Positions 6,429 to 6,668 of a DNA stretch of 6,668 nucleotides are shown piece after piece; within the stretch, counting starts at the first letter, position 1, and the number at the start of each line of letters is the position of its first letter. A program made the position numbers and the translations under genes. This DNA is from Acidobacteriota bacterium (lineage in GTDB: Bacteria > Acidobacteriota > Terriglobia > Terriglobales > Acidobacteriaceae), in NCBI GenBank assembly GCA_021793595.1, contig JAJYSL010000240.1, positions 1 through 6,668 on the forward strand. Reading direction: 5' to 3'. The notes beneath the pieces were generated by a model. That model saw only the letters and a program-made list of their open reading frames with translations, had not been told where the DNA came from and searched no databases.

Positions 6429-6668
6429 GCGGATTGCTGCGGCGGTTGCCCTGAACCCGGAACAGAGACAAGCCCTGCAGCGGATGGCGCGGGTCCTGGC
6501 AGGCGGCATCGCGGCACTGGAAAGGGATGCCCGCGGCCGGGCCGCACGCGCATCATCAGCGAGCGGAAGGTAAAGACAGTGGTGGAAATGACGCTGCACG
6601 ACAAGCCGGCTCATGCCACGCATTGGTCCACGCGCACCATGGCGCGGGCGGCTGGTATCAGCGAGGCC
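6358..6668 (+). mobile_element. IS630-family element, left end, degraded and cut by the window edge
   Basis: A recognisable IS630 transposase begins at 6427. A CTAG at 6357-6360 matches the known insertion preference of IS630 elements (CTAG, with TA duplicated), so I place the left end there; a second CTAG at 6383-6386 is an alternative. Only one end is visible, so neither the terminal repeat pair nor the target duplication can be checked. The insertion lies about 10 bp upstream of the transporter start. Confidence 0.5.
6427..6668 (+). pseudogene. IS630-family transposase, deleted and frameshifted, partial
   Basis: The start (ATG 6427) is supported by GGAGGA at 6412-6417, 9 nt upstream. The first 23 residues (MRIAAAVALNPEQRQAL...) match the start of IS630 transposases. 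The next part, LAGGIAALE, normally lies about 40-50 residues further on, just before the proline-rich linker, so the helix-turn-helix DNA-binding segment is missing. This suggests an internal deletion of roughly 120-150 bp. Near 6521-6523 the frame then shifts by one base (-1), and the sequence continues as CPRPGRTR and HDKPAHATHWSTRTMA, the conserved IS630 middle region, to the window edge. If the shift is not made, translation stops at TAA 6571-6573 after 48 residues. The AAA run there is not a canonical slippery heptamer, so a one-base loss is likelier than programmed frameshifting. The DDE catalytic domain lies beyond the window. Confidence 0.75.

Noticed and set aside
6519..6530. Programmed -1 frameshift in the IS630 transposase
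   Set aside because: The site is GGAAAGGG, not an X XXY YYZ heptamer or long A run, and the upstream coding region is already deleted, so a simple one-base loss is more likely.
1..6668. Composite transposon carrying the sugar genes
   Set aside because: The two flanking elements belong to different families and the right one is defective, so they cannot act as a matched pair.

Overview
The window looks like chromosomal DNA of a soil-type Acidobacteriota (Terriglobia/Acidobacteriaceae-like). This is inferred from moderately GC-rich sequence, the C-terminal signature of a carboxypeptidase-like TonB-dependent receptor, a Tat-exported sugar isomerase next to a Tat-exported Gfo/Idh/MocA dehydrogenase, and a DUF5009/HGSNAT-like acyltransferase. 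No rRNA or marker gene is present, so the taxonomy is an inference.

Layout: (1) Bases 1-98 hold the last 23 codons of a transposase (probably ISKra4-like) and its presumed IS end. (2) Bases ~99-186 hold only the C-terminal tail of a TonB-dependent receptor in another frame, followed by a strong rho-independent terminator (213-249). (3) Bases 352-4872 hold four co-directional plus-strand genes: an SMP-30/gluconolactonase-type lactonase, a multi-pass DUF5009/NagX-like acyltransferase, a Tat-signal sugar phosphate isomerase/epimerase-like TIM barrel, and a Tat-signal Gfo/Idh/MocA oxidoreductase. The last three are closely spaced with good ribosome binding sites, which suggests an operon. (4) Convergent to them on the minus strand is a sugar-porter MFS transporter (6347-4887). 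It is complete except for one in-frame TGA at codon 117. (5) From about 6358 to the right edge lies a decayed IS630-family element, whose transposase has lost its helix-turn-helix region and carries a frameshift.

Working model (inference): the block is a sugar acquisition and oxidation locus. The Tat-exported dehydrogenase and isomerase would process a sugar or cyclitol in the periplasm, the lactonase would open the resulting aldonolactone, the membrane acyltransferase may acetylate an amino sugar, and the MFS protein would import the product. The locus is being eroded from both sides. The left IS has separated the receptor tail from its body, and the right IS sits about 10 bp from the transporter start, while the transporter itself carries a nonsense codon. 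No CRISPR array, tRNA, rRNA or riboswitch was recognised.
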